The notes beneath the pieces were generated by a model that saw nothing but the letters and a program-made list of their open reading frames with translations, did not search any database and was not told the origin of the DNA. Both the position numbers and the translations under genes were made by a program. A stretch of DNA of 64,000 bases from an uncultured Sulfitobacter sp. Lineage in GTDB: Bacteria; Pseudomonadota; Alphaproteobacteria; Rhodobacterales; Rhodobacteraceae. The stretch is taken from the NCBI RefSeq assembly GCF_947500075.1, contig NZ_CANMQS010000009.1, forward strand, positions 41,177 to 105,176, written 5' to 3'. How positions within the stretch are numbered: the stretch's first letter is position 1; each line of letters opens with the position of its first letter. Positions 27,896 to 35,610 of the stretch are shown here, piece after piece.

Positions 27896-28303
27896 ATGGC
27901 ATTCCTTCATCCGCAGAAGATCCTGTTCCGCCATTGTGACCCGGCGGGCATCGTTTTCTATCCGCGGTATTTCGAGATGATCAACGATACGGTTGAGGCC
28001 TTCTTTGATCAGGTGCTGTCCTTCCCGTTCAGCGCCATGCACCAGACCAGCGGCATCCCGACGGTGGGGATTGAGGCGACCTTCACCGCGCCCAGCAGGC
28101 TGGGCGACGATCTGGAGATCGCGCTGACTTGCACCCGTTTGGGGCGGACATCCCTTGGTCTGGCGTATGATGCGCGGTGCGGGGGCGAACAGCGGTTTGC
28201 CGCGACCTCAACAGTGGTGTTTATCAACGACAAAGGGCAATCCCAGCCCTGGCCCAGTGACGTGCAGGCCAAACTTGCACAAGAAACAGGAGGAGACGCC
28301 TGA
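27896..28303 (+). CDS. 4-hydroxybenzoyl-CoA-type thioesterase, copy 1
   Basis: Single-domain hotdog thioesterase (135 residues). The N-terminal FRHCDPAGIVFYPRYFEM contains the catalytic Asp of the Pseudomonas-type 4-hydroxybenzoyl-CoA thioesterase family, here around residue 15. It likely hydrolyses an aromatic acyl-CoA to free acid in the cytoplasm. It begins three bases after the LivF-type gene and overlaps the following Rid gene by one base. A paralogue lies two genes downstream. Substrate is inferred only. Confidence 0.85.
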   Translation: MAFLHPQKILFRHCDPAGIVFYPRYFEMINDTVEAFFDQVLSFPFSAMHQTSGIPTVGIEATFTAPSRLGDDLEIALTCTRLGRTSLGLAYDARCGGEQRFAATSTVVFINDKGQSQPWPSDVQAKLAQETGGDA

Positions 28304-28695
28304 TGGCGCATGACGTAATTCACCCCGAAGGATGGGCCAAGGCGAAAGGCTATGCCAATGGAATACGCGCCAAGGATGGCACGCTCTATGTCGGCGGGCA
28401 GATTGGCTGGACGGCTGATCAGGTGTTCGAGAGCCATGATTTCATCGGCCAGATGGAGCAGGCTTTGGTCAATATTGTCGCGGTCGTGGAAAAGGCCGGC
28501 GGGCAGGTCAGCGATATTGTGCGGCTGACCTGGTATGTGACGGACAAACGCGAATACCTTGCCCGTCAGGCCGAAGTGGGTGCGGTCTATCGCAAGGTGC
28601 TGGGCCGTCACTTTCCGGCGATGACAATGGTTGTTGTGGCAGGGTTGATCGAAGATGAAGCTTTGGTCGAGATTGAGGCAACAGCGGTCCTTTAA
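28303..28695 (+). CDS. Rid-family protein lacking the deaminase arginine
   Basis: YjgF/YER057c/UK114-type small protein (130 residues) with the usual beta-rich trimeric fold pattern (LYVGGQIG, VVEKAGGQVSDIVRLTWYVTD). At the position of the catalytic Arg of RidA imine deaminases (PARS motif) this protein reads FPAMTM, so simple imine deaminase activity is unlikely. It lies between two paralogous thioesterase genes. Members without the Arg occur in catabolic operons with unknown roles; I do not assign a reaction. Confidence 0.8.
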   Translation: MAHDVIHPEGWAKAKGYANGIRAKDGTLYVGGQIGWTADQVFESHDFIGQMEQALVNIVAVVEKAGGQVSDIVRLTWYVTDKREYLARQAEVGAVYRKVLGRHFPAMTMVVVAGLIEDEALVEIEATAVL

Positions 28696-28785
28696 CCAAA
28701 TCGAAACCTGCGTCTTGTCATGGTTTTGCTCTATTCCCGCGCTAGGTTTTTGACAGCGCCACACGGGACAAGGGAGCATGAAGTC

Positions 28786-29196
28786 ATGACATTCACCATG
28801 CGGCAGAAAGTTCAGTTCAAACACTGTGACCCTGCGGGGATCGTGTTCTATCCGCGTTACTTCGAGATGATGAACGATTGTGTCGAGGCGTTTTTTGACG
28901 ATGCGCTGGACTGTCCGTTTGAGGATCTGCACCGCGAAGGTGGGGTGCCGACGGCGGAGATTTCGGTGACGTTTTCCAGGCCAAGCTATCACGGGGACCG
29001 GTTGAAGATCACGCTCGATTGCACACGTTTGGGCCGCAGCAGCCTGGGTTTGCGGATTGAGGCAATATGCGGGACGGAACGGCGGTTTCTTGCAACCTCC
29101 ACCCTTGTGCATATCGACGGCACTGGCAGATCAACGCCCTGGCCCGAACCGTTGCGTGCCCGGATCGCGGAGCAGATGCAGCGGATGGCGGCGTAA
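28786..29196 (+). CDS. 4-hydroxybenzoyl-CoA-type thioesterase, copy 2
   Basis: Hotdog thioesterase of 136 residues, clearly paralogous to copy 1: FKHCDPAGIVFYPRYFEMMND with the catalytic Asp and the CTRLGRSSLGL segment are shared. I start at the ATG at 28786, nine bases after AGGGAG; a longer in-frame start at 28720 adds residues with no homology. A 90-base gap separates it from the Rid gene. Keeping two copies suggests two CoA-ester substrates or a heteromer. Confidence 0.83.
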   Translation: MTFTMRQKVQFKHCDPAGIVFYPRYFEMMNDCVEAFFDDALDCPFEDLHREGGVPTAEISVTFSRPSYHGDRLKITLDCTRLGRSSLGLRIEAICGTERRFLATSTLVHIDGTGRSTPWPEPLRARIAEQMQRMAA

Positions 29197-29278
29197 CCTT
29201 TCCGCCTCCGGGGCCAGTACCGCTTGAACCAATACCTCTGACCGTTACACTCTGCCTGATAAAAGCGGAGCGTGATAC

Positions 29279-30574
29279 ATGACCGACCAGCAAGCGGATC
29301 TGGAGATCCCAGCCGACCGTGATGCGCTTTTTTCACAGCAGGCAGACCGGCGGCGGCGCGCCGTTGAACGGGCAAGAAGCGCACCGTTCTACGCAGGCAA
29401 GCTGGACCATCTGAACCTTGACCGGATTACGGAAGAGGCGGAATGGGCGAAGATCCCGATCCTCGACAAGGAGCAATTGCGTGCGATGGATGCGCGGACC
29501 TTCTACGAGGATTTCTGCATCAGCGGGCGGCGGGAGATTGTTGAATACTGGCGCTCTGGCGGTTCAACCGGAAAGCCGTTGTTCTATCCCCGCACGGCGG
29601 AGGACATCCGATTTGGCCAGCTTGGCTTCAAACGCGCGCTACATCTGGCGGGGTTCGGGCCAGATGATATTGCGCATATGTCGATGCCACTTGGCATTCA
29701 TCCCGCAGGCCACATGATGGCGCGCAGCGGATCGGATGCCGGCGTCGGGATGGTCTGGGCAGGGGGCGGCAATACGTTGCCGTCTGCCACCCAGCTTGAT
29801 CTGGTGTCCCTGTTCCAGCCCACTGCATGGATCGGCATGGCGAGCTATGGCATCCAGCTGGGCAATCTGGCGAAGACCGAGGGCCTTGATCTGGCCGCTT
29901 CCAGTGTCGAACGTATCCTCTGTTCAGCCGAGCCGCTGTCGGCGTCCAAACGGCAGAAACTGTCCGAACTCTGGGGCGCGCCGGTGCGCGATTGTTATGG
30001 CATGACCGAAGCGATGATGCTGGGCTGTGAAGATGCCAGCATGGATGGCTTCCGGTTCTGGAGCGACTTTTGCTATCCGGAGGTGCTGGACCCCGACACG
30101 CTGGAGCCTGTGGCCGAAGGCACGCCGGGACTGTTGATCATCACCGCGCTGGTGACCAACAATGCGACGCCGTTTGTGCGGTGGAATACCGGGGATATCG
30201 TCACGCTGCGCACGGGTGTGACGGGGGCAGGGGTCTATGATGTGTTCCCGCTGGTCAAACACACACACCGCACGGCGGGGTTTGTGAAAGTGCGTGGGAT
30301 CAACATCGGGTTCACCGATCTGGAGGATCTGATGTTCGCGAACACGGCTGTTTCGGATTTCAGGGTTGAGATCGTCTGGCAGAACGACCGGGATGAGTTG
30401 GATGTTTATGTCGAACTTGCCGACGACGCAGCAGGTGCCACGGACCAGATCAGCGCAGACATCCGGCGCGTCTTTGGCCTGATCCCGCGTATCCATGTCG
30501 GCGCGCGGGGGGAGATTGCCCAGCGGTTCGAAGGGGCATTCAAGCCTGTGCGGGTAGAGGACCTGCGCGGCTGA
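29279..30574 (+). CDS. PaaK-like aryl/acyl-CoA ligase (AMP-forming)
   Basis: Adenylate-forming enzyme of the phenylacetate-CoA ligase family (431 residues). Visible motifs are the nucleotide-binding SGGSTGKPLFYPRT around residues 93-106, the CYGMTEAMM motif around residue 239 and RWNTGDIV near residue 301. It probably activates an aromatic or other carboxylic acid imported by the Liv system. It converges tail-to-tail with the FAH-family gene (adjacent stop codons). The 82 bases before it show no gene. Substrate unknown. Confidence 0.82.
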   Translation: MTDQQADLEIPADRDALFSQQADRRRRAVERARSAPFYAGKLDHLNLDRITEEAEWAKIPILDKEQLRAMDARTFYEDFCISGRREIVEYWRSGGSTGKPLFYPRTAEDIRFGQLGFKRALHLAGFGPDDIAHMSMPLGIHPAGHMMARSGSDAGVGMVWAGGGNTLPSATQLDLVSLFQPTAWIGMASYGIQLGNLAKTEGLDLAASSVERILCSAEPLSASKRQKLSELWGAPVRDCYGMTEAMMLGCEDASMDGFRFWSDFCYPEVLDPDTLEPVAEGTPGLLIITALVTNNATPFVRWNTGDIVTLRTGVTGAGVYDVFPLVKHTHRTAGFVKVRGINIGFTDLEDLMFANTAVSDFRVEIVWQNDRDELDVYVELADDAAGATDQISADIRRVFGLIPRIHVGARGEIAQRFEGAFKPVRVEDLRG

Positions 30575-31498
30575 TCAGCGGAAGGTTTTCGCGTCGATAA
30601 TCGGATGGCGCAATTCCCCGATGCCTTCGACCCAAGCCTCCATCACGTCGCCGGGCCACATCCATTCCTGCGGATCACGCCCCGCACCCACCCCTTCGGG
30701 TGTGCCGGAGGCGATGATGTCACCGGGTTCAAGTGTCATGCCGGTAGAGAGATCTGCAATCAACTCGTCCACCTTGAACAGCATCTTGGCGGTGTTGGAG
30801 CGCTGCTTTTCCACGCCATTGATTGTCAGGCCGAGGTCCAGCACCTGCGGGTCAGGGATTTCATCTGCGGTGACGATGCAGGGGCCGAACGGGGCGAAGC
30901 TGTCCATCCCTTTGGAGAAGATCCACTGCCCCGCACGCCGGTTGTCGCGGGCGGAGACGTCGATCATCACCGAATAGCCAAAGACGCAAGACAGCGCGTC
31001 TTCGCGCGCAACATGGGACGCACGGGTGCCCATGATCACGGCCAGTTCTACCTCCCAATCAAGCTGTTGGGTCATGTTGCCGTCATGGCGGACCGGGTCG
31101 CCGGGGCCGACCACGGCGGTGGGTGGTTTGGAAAACACCACAGGTTCCTTGGGCAGATCAGGTGCGGTGTCCAGCGCCTTGGAGCTTTCGGCGACATGGT
31201 CGAGATAGTTCAACCCGATGCCGAAAATGTTCTTGCGCGGGCGCGGGATCGGGGCGAGCAGCGTGACGCTTGCCACAGGCACCGCCAGCGCGTTGCCCCA
31301 GACCCCACGGGCGGCCGCCAGAGCATCCCGCAATTGCGCCACGGCGTTTGGCCCACGGTCGATAAAATCCAGCATCCGGTGCGGGAAGTTCAGGCCCACA
31401 TGCGCGCCAAAGCCTGCGACATCGACAACGGTGTTGTCTTGCAGAACACCCAGACGTGCTTCGGCTTCGATGTGGGTGCGATAGGTAACGAGTTTCAT
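30575..31498 (-). CDS. FAH-family hydrolase, probable fumarylpyruvate hydrolase
   Basis: Fumarylacetoacetate hydrolase-fold enzyme (307 residues). Metal-binding acidic residues are seen in LDWEVELAVIMG and DVSARDNRR, with the family stretch GIGLNYLDHVAESS and the C-terminal DIIASGTPEGVG. It begins 14 bases after gentisate dioxygenase, so the likely role is cleaving maleyl- or fumarylpyruvate from gentisate ring fission. No maleylpyruvate isomerase gene is in the window, so either it is elsewhere or the enzyme takes the maleyl form. Confidence 0.85.
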   Translation of the reverse strand: MKLVTYRTHIEAEARLGVLQDNTVVDVAGFGAHVGLNFPHRMLDFIDRGPNAVAQLRDALAAARGVWGNALAVPVASVTLLAPIPRPRKNIFGIGLNYLDHVAESSKALDTAPDLPKEPVVFSKPPTAVVGPGDPVRHDGNMTQQLDWEVELAVIMGTRASHVAREDALSCVFGYSVMIDVSARDNRRAGQWIFSKGMDSFAPFGPCIVTADEIPDPQVLDLGLTINGVEKQRSNTAKMLFKVDELIADLSTGMTLEPGDIIASGTPEGVGAGRDPQEWMWPGDVMEAWVEGIGELRHPIIDAKTFR

Positions 31499-31512
31499 GT
31501 TGGTCCTGTCAT

Positions 31513-32631
31513 TCAGTGTGGTTGATGCCCGCCGTTGTCCCCCAACGCTTCCTCCCGATAGAGGCCAAGCGCGCGGATCACCGGCAGATCGTTGAGGCAG
31601 AAAAGGCAGGCATCGTCGCTGGCAGAGGCATTGCCATGCTCATGCCAGGCCCAGGAGGGCACGCAGAAAATATCCCGCTCCGTCCAGTCAAAGCGCTGGC
31701 CATTGATGATGGTATAGCCTGAGCCTTTGCAGCATTGGTAGAGATAGCTTCCCGTATGGCGGTGCGCTTTTGTCGCTTCACCCGGCGCAAGCCGCTGCAT
31801 GGATGCGCCAAGGGTTTTCATCACAGGCCCATTGGTGGTGGGGTTCACATATTCCACCAGATGGCCATCGAAGGGCGATGGATCGCTGCAAGACGCAAAG
31901 GCATTCAGCGCTTCGTACGTCCGGTCCCATTCGTATTTGAACATCGGGGAGTAGCCTTTGGACCACGCCCCGCCGCCGGGGGTCAGGCCCGCATTGCCCC
32001 ATGTCTTGGTCATGTCGTCCACCGGGAAGGCAACGGGTTCACTGAGGTCGGGATGCACCTCAAAGAAATTCGCCTCCATCGCGTTGACGAAAGGAATGTC
32101 CAGCCCGTCCTGCCAGATGCAGGGGGAGCCGTCCTCGCTCACCGCATGTTCGTGCCAGGTGCCGTTGGGGGTCAGCACAAAATCGTTTTGGCCCAGTGTC
32201 ATCTTGTGGCCATCCACCACCGTATAGGCGCCCGTGCCTTCCATGATGAACCGGATCGCACTGGCGGAATGGCGGTGCGCGGTGGCGGTCTCTCCGGGGT
32301 GCATGACTTGCAGGCCTGCATAGATCCAGCCCACTGCCGCCGAGACATCCGTGCGGCCGGGGTTGTTGAAATAGATCACCCGCCGCCCGGCTTTCTCAGG
32401 TGTGACCAGATCGACGGACCGCAGCACTTTCTCGCGCAGATCCGCATAGCGCCAGAGCACGGGATGCGATTGCGACTTGGGCTCCCACGGCTCAATCTTG
32501 TTGGCCACGGTCCACAGGGCACCGGTGTTGTACCCGTCAAGCTCATCGTAATAGGCCAGCAATTCCGGCGTATCCTCGACGTTGGCGCGGCCTGCGACGT
32601 CTTCGCGGTGGTTCTCATGGGAATTGGCCAT
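31513..32631 (-). CDS. Gentisate 1,2-dioxygenase
   Basis: Bicupin Fe(II) dioxygenase (372 residues) that opens gentisate to maleylpyruvate. The N-terminal cupin has His residues at 119 and 121 (TAHRHSASAIRFIMEG) and a third in WHEHAV; the C-terminal cupin repeats the pattern (KAHRHTGSYLYQ, WHEHGN). Length matches family members. Transcribed divergently from the reductive-dehalogenase-like gene across an AT-rich palindrome and followed by the FAH-family hydrolase. Confidence 0.9.
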   Translation of the reverse strand: MANSHENHREDVAGRANVEDTPELLAYYDELDGYNTGALWTVANKIEPWEPKSQSHPVLWRYADLREKVLRSVDLVTPEKAGRRVIYFNNPGRTDVSAAVGWIYAGLQVMHPGETATAHRHSASAIRFIMEGTGAYTVVDGHKMTLGQNDFVLTPNGTWHEHAVSEDGSPCIWQDGLDIPFVNAMEANFFEVHPDLSEPVAFPVDDMTKTWGNAGLTPGGGAWSKGYSPMFKYEWDRTYEALNAFASCSDPSPFDGHLVEYVNPTTNGPVMKTLGASMQRLAPGEATKAHRHTGSYLYQCCKGSGYTIINGQRFDWTERDIFCVPSWAWHEHGNASASDDACLFCLNDLPVIRALGLYREEALGDNGGHQPH

Positions 32632-32670
32632 CTATTCGCTCCCTTGGGGATTTGTGACTTGGCACATCTG

Positions 32671-32695
32671 ATATTTTAAGCCTAAACTAAAATAT
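32671..32695. promoter_or_regulatory. MarR-type palindrome between gentisate dioxygenase and rdhA-like gene
   Basis: Perfect 8-bp inverted repeat ATATTTTA/TAAAATAT with a nine-base spacer, 40 bases upstream of the dioxygenase and 35 upstream of the rdhA-like start. It matches 19 of 25 bases of the Liv-operon operator (23201-23225). A MarR regulator is encoded just beyond the rdhA-like gene. Confidence 0.75.
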
Positions 32696-32729
32696 GGCGA
32701 AGTCCAGAACCCCTCAAGAGGAACATCAA

Positions 32730-34058
32730 ATGGCCTCGGAAAACAAACTGTTGTTTGCGCGGCCGCCTGCGCATGACGCAGGTCAGAAGTTCGAGGGGTC
32801 TGAGAACATTGAAGTGACACCAGACTTCGAAGGGTTTCATCAGCACAACGATATGTTCAGCAGGGGGTTCTGGGACCCGCGCTTTCGCAACAAGGTGACG
32901 ATGCGGTTTTTCAAGTCCTTCGTCAAACCCACTGAACGGGTGCGGGATGAACCGGGGTTTTCCCAACAGGATTTCGCGCTGCGCAATGGGCCGTGGGCGG
33001 TGACGGAGATGCTGGCGGAAATGCACAAGGACCGCGACCGCCGCGACGGGTTTACCGATGACTTCACGCCGCATCTGCCGCCAAAGGTCGATCCGGCGGA
33101 CATCGGCTCCCCCTCAACGGCTGCGCGGCACGTGAAGAAAGTGGCCAAACTCTATGGCGCGGATCTGGTGGGGATCACGAAGTATGACCCGCGCTGGACC
33201 TACCGCAGCAAATTCAGCGCGCGCAAAGTGGTGTCGAAGCCGGTTGAAGTGCCGCCGGAAATCACAAATGTCATCGTTCTGGGCAAGAGCATGGATTACG
33301 GCTTGGTGCGTATGTCACCCACCGCCACCGGCTCCACCTCTGCGGCGGCGGGGTATGCGGAGGATGCGATCACCCTGCTGGCGTTGGCGCAGTACATCCG
33401 GTCCTTGGGCTACATCGCGATCGCCAATCAGAATGACACCAACCTTGCCATTCCCTATGCGCTGCAAGCGGGGCTGGGGGAGTATGGCCGCAACGGGCTG
33501 GTGATCACGCGCGATTACGGACCGCGGGTGCGGTTTGGGCGCATCCTGACCAACATGCCGATGGCGCATGACACGCCGGTGTCCTTCGGGGTTGAGAAAA
33601 CCTGTGAGATCTGCCGCCGCTGCGCCAACAACTGTCCGCCGCAAGCCATCGATCACGGCCCGCCGTCGACCTACACGTTCAATCAATCCAACGCCAAGGG
33701 CATCCGGAAATGGACCACAGACGGGGAGAAGTGTTTCAAGTTCTGGGTGATGAAAGGCAGTGATTGTGCCAATTGCATCCGGTCCTGCCCCTACAACAAG
33801 GACCATGGCAAGCTCTGGTCGAAAGTGATGATGTGGATGCTGCGGACGCCGTTGCGCAAGCTGGCGCTGGTGATGGATGACAAGACCCGGCTCCACGATC
33901 AGATCAAACCCTCCAGTTGGTGGCGGTCAGAGAATGGCAAATACGCGGTGTTGGAACGGGCCAAAGATCATGCGCTGGACCCAAAGCTCAAAGGGCAGCA
34001 GGACAAGCTGAAAGCGGTGCGGGACGCGCAGAAGGCCAAGGAAGCGGACGCGGGTTAG
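32730..34058 (+). CDS. Reductive dehalogenase-like corrinoid/Fe-S protein, cytoplasmic
   Basis: Protein of 442 residues related to reductive dehalogenases (RdhA). It has no Tat signal and no fused reductase domain. The C-terminal third has two 4Fe-4S motifs: C292-x2-C295-x2-C298-x3-C302-P and C335-x10-C346-x2-C349-x3-C353-P, in the RdhA spacing. The middle domain (about 135-285) corresponds to the cobalamin-binding nitroreductase-like fold. I start at the ATG at 32730 after AAGAGGAA; an in-frame ATG at 32694 overlaps the palindrome. Aerobic cytoplasmic relatives remove halogens from hydroxybenzoates; here dehalogenation is inferred, and epoxyqueuosine reductase-like activity is the main alternative. 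Confidence 0.78.
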   Translation: MASENKLLFARPPAHDAGQKFEGSENIEVTPDFEGFHQHNDMFSRGFWDPRFRNKVTMRFFKSFVKPTERVRDEPGFSQQDFALRNGPWAVTEMLAEMHKDRDRRDGFTDDFTPHLPPKVDPADIGSPSTAARHVKKVAKLYGADLVGITKYDPRWTYRSKFSARKVVSKPVEVPPEITNVIVLGKSMDYGLVRMSPTATGSTSAAAGYAEDAITLLALAQYIRSLGYIAIANQNDTNLAIPYALQAGLGEYGRNGLVITRDYGPRVRFGRILTNMPMAHDTPVSFGVEKTCEICRRCANNCPPQAIDHGPPSTYTFNQSNAKGIRKWTTDGEKCFKFWVMKGSDCANCIRSCPYNKDHGKLWSKVMMWMLRTPLRKLALVMDDKTRLHDQIKPSSWWRSENGKYAVLERAKDHALDPKLKGQQDKLKAVRDAQKAKEADAG

Positions 34059-34504
34059 CGGTCTTCGGGCGGATTGACCCGGTGCAGCAGATCGCGGATC
34101 TGATCCAGTTCTTCATGCCCGTATGCCGCCAGAATACCATCGACCATTTCAGCGTGCCCTTCGGCGGCGGTTTCGAAATGGGCGCGGCCCGCTTCCGTCA
34201 GTTCCACCATGACCACACGCCGATCCTTGGCCATGGGAACCCGCGCCACAAAGCCATCCTTTTCCAGACGGTTCACGATGGTGGAGGCATTGCCATTGGA
34301 CACCAGCAACATCTCGCTCAGCTCACTCATCTTCAGGGGTCCGTTGTTGCGGTGCAGGGCGGCCATGACGTCAAACCGGGGCAAGGTGCTGTTGTGTGAG
34401 ACGCGCATGTATTCGCGCAACTGGTTTTCCGTATGCCGCGTCAGACGCAAAAGGCGTATCCAGGTGCGCAGGCGGCGACGTGGCAGAGGGTCGGGTGCAG
34501 TCAC
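34055..34504 (-). CDS. MarR-family transcriptional regulator
   Basis: Winged-helix regulator (149 residues from GTG 34504; an ATG at 34558 would add 18). The DNA-binding wing pattern MSELSEMLLVSNGNASTIVNRLEKDGFVARVPMAKDRRVVMVELTEAGR is clear and was read in segments. GTG is preferred because GAAAGG lies at good distance upstream. The 3' end overlaps the rdhA-like gene tail-to-tail by four bases. MarR proteins commonly respond to aromatic acids or aryl-CoA. It is the natural candidate to bind the two matching AT-rich operators. Confidence 0.85.
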   Translation of the reverse strand: MTAPDPLPRRRLRTWIRLLRLTRHTENQLREYMRVSHNSTLPRFDVMAALHRNNGPLKMSELSEMLLVSNGNASTIVNRLEKDGFVARVPMAKDRRVVMVELTEAGRAHFETAAEGHAEMVDGILAAYGHEELDQIRDLLHRVNPPEDR

Positions 34505-34644
34505 GGAGGGGCCTTTCGGGCAGGGATCGTAGCGCGGACTATAACCCCGTTTCATCATTAGGGCGAGGTGCGGCATCCCGTTGCCAATCGCGACGGGTCT
34601 GCGCAATGTTGTGACGCAGGAAATGGCAGGAAGCGGCGAAGCAG

Positions 34645-35481
34645 ATGAGTGATCCCAACCAGCGCCCCGTCGCCATCATCGGGTTTGGTGCAATTGCGCA
34701 GACGCTGGTGGATGTCCTGTGTGGGGCCGGGTTCTCCGGACCGCTGCGCGTATTGGTCCGTCCGCAGAAACGGGACGAAGCACAGGTGCAATTGGAGCGT
34801 ATCGTCCAGGGCAGGTGTGCCGACGCGCAGGTGGTCAGTAGCGTGGAGGAGATCCATGCCGTGGCTCCGCAGATCGTTGTCGAATGTGCAGGTCATGGGG
34901 CGGTGGCGCAATATGCCGATAGCGTGCTGGCCTGTGGCTTGGACCTTGTCATTGCATCCGTTGGTGCCCTTGCGGATCGCGCGCTCTATGACTCCCTGCG
35001 CGCGACGGCGCGGACAAGCGGTGCTCAGATCATACTCCCGTCTGGTGCCATCGGCGGTATTGATGCACTTGCTGCGGCCAGCATCGCGGGGGTCGACCGT
35101 GTCGTCTATACAGGCCGTAAACCGCCCGCCGCCTGGGTGGGCTCTCCGGCAGAGGAAGAAATTGACCTGTCTGATCTGCAAGAGAAAAGGGTGTTCTTTG
35201 AAGGCACTGCGCGTGAGGCCGCGACCCGGTTCCCCAAGAACGCAAATGTCGCCGCAACACTGGCGCTGGCGGGGATCGGCATGGACAAGACGGAAGTGCG
35301 GCTGGTTGCCGATCCATCCGTGTCAGAGAACACGCATGAGTATCGCGTGACGTCGTCGGTTGTGGATTACGCGATGGTGCTGACGGGCAAACCTTCACCG
35401 CTCAATCCAAAAACCTCCCAATCAACGGTGTACAGTCTGGCACGGGCGGTTTTGAACCGGTCGGAGATTGTGGTGATTTGA
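34645..35481 (+). CDS. L-aspartate dehydrogenase-like protein
   Basis: NAD(P)-dependent oxidoreductase of the NadX/aspartate dehydrogenase family (278 residues). The N-terminal Rossmann motif VAIIGFGAIAQTLVDVL is followed by the substrate domain with PKNANVAATLALAG and the terminal NPKTSQSTVYSLARAVL. Aspartate dehydrogenase yields iminoaspartate/oxaloacetate plus ammonia. It is divergent from marR and next to catabolic genes, so it may act on a pathway amine or feed NAD synthesis; neither is shown. The 129 bases after it hold no gene. Confidence 0.8.
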   Translation: MSDPNQRPVAIIGFGAIAQTLVDVLCGAGFSGPLRVLVRPQKRDEAQVQLERIVQGRCADAQVVSSVEEIHAVAPQIVVECAGHGAVAQYADSVLACGLDLVIASVGALADRALYDSLRATARTSGAQIILPSGAIGGIDALAAASIAGVDRVVYTGRKPPAAWVGSPAEEEIDLSDLQEKRVFFEGTAREAATRFPKNANVAATLALAGIGMDKTEVRLVADPSVSENTHEYRVTSSVVDYAMVLTGKPSPLNPKTSQSTVYSLARAVLNRSEIVVI

Positions 35482-35610
35482 GGGGGCCTTTTCTGGCGAT
35501 AAGACCGATTATGTTGCCTTAGTGACAGTTGATCCGGCGATTGAGGAAGCCTTGGTGCATTGCAACAGAACAATCGTGGCTCTGTCGCAATGCTCTAAAC
35601 GTTGGCTCTG

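Noticed and set aside
32694..32729. Upstream start for the rdhA-like protein at 32694
   Set aside because: The ATG lies inside the palindromic operator and has no ribosome site; the ATG at 32730 is preceded by AAGAGGAA.
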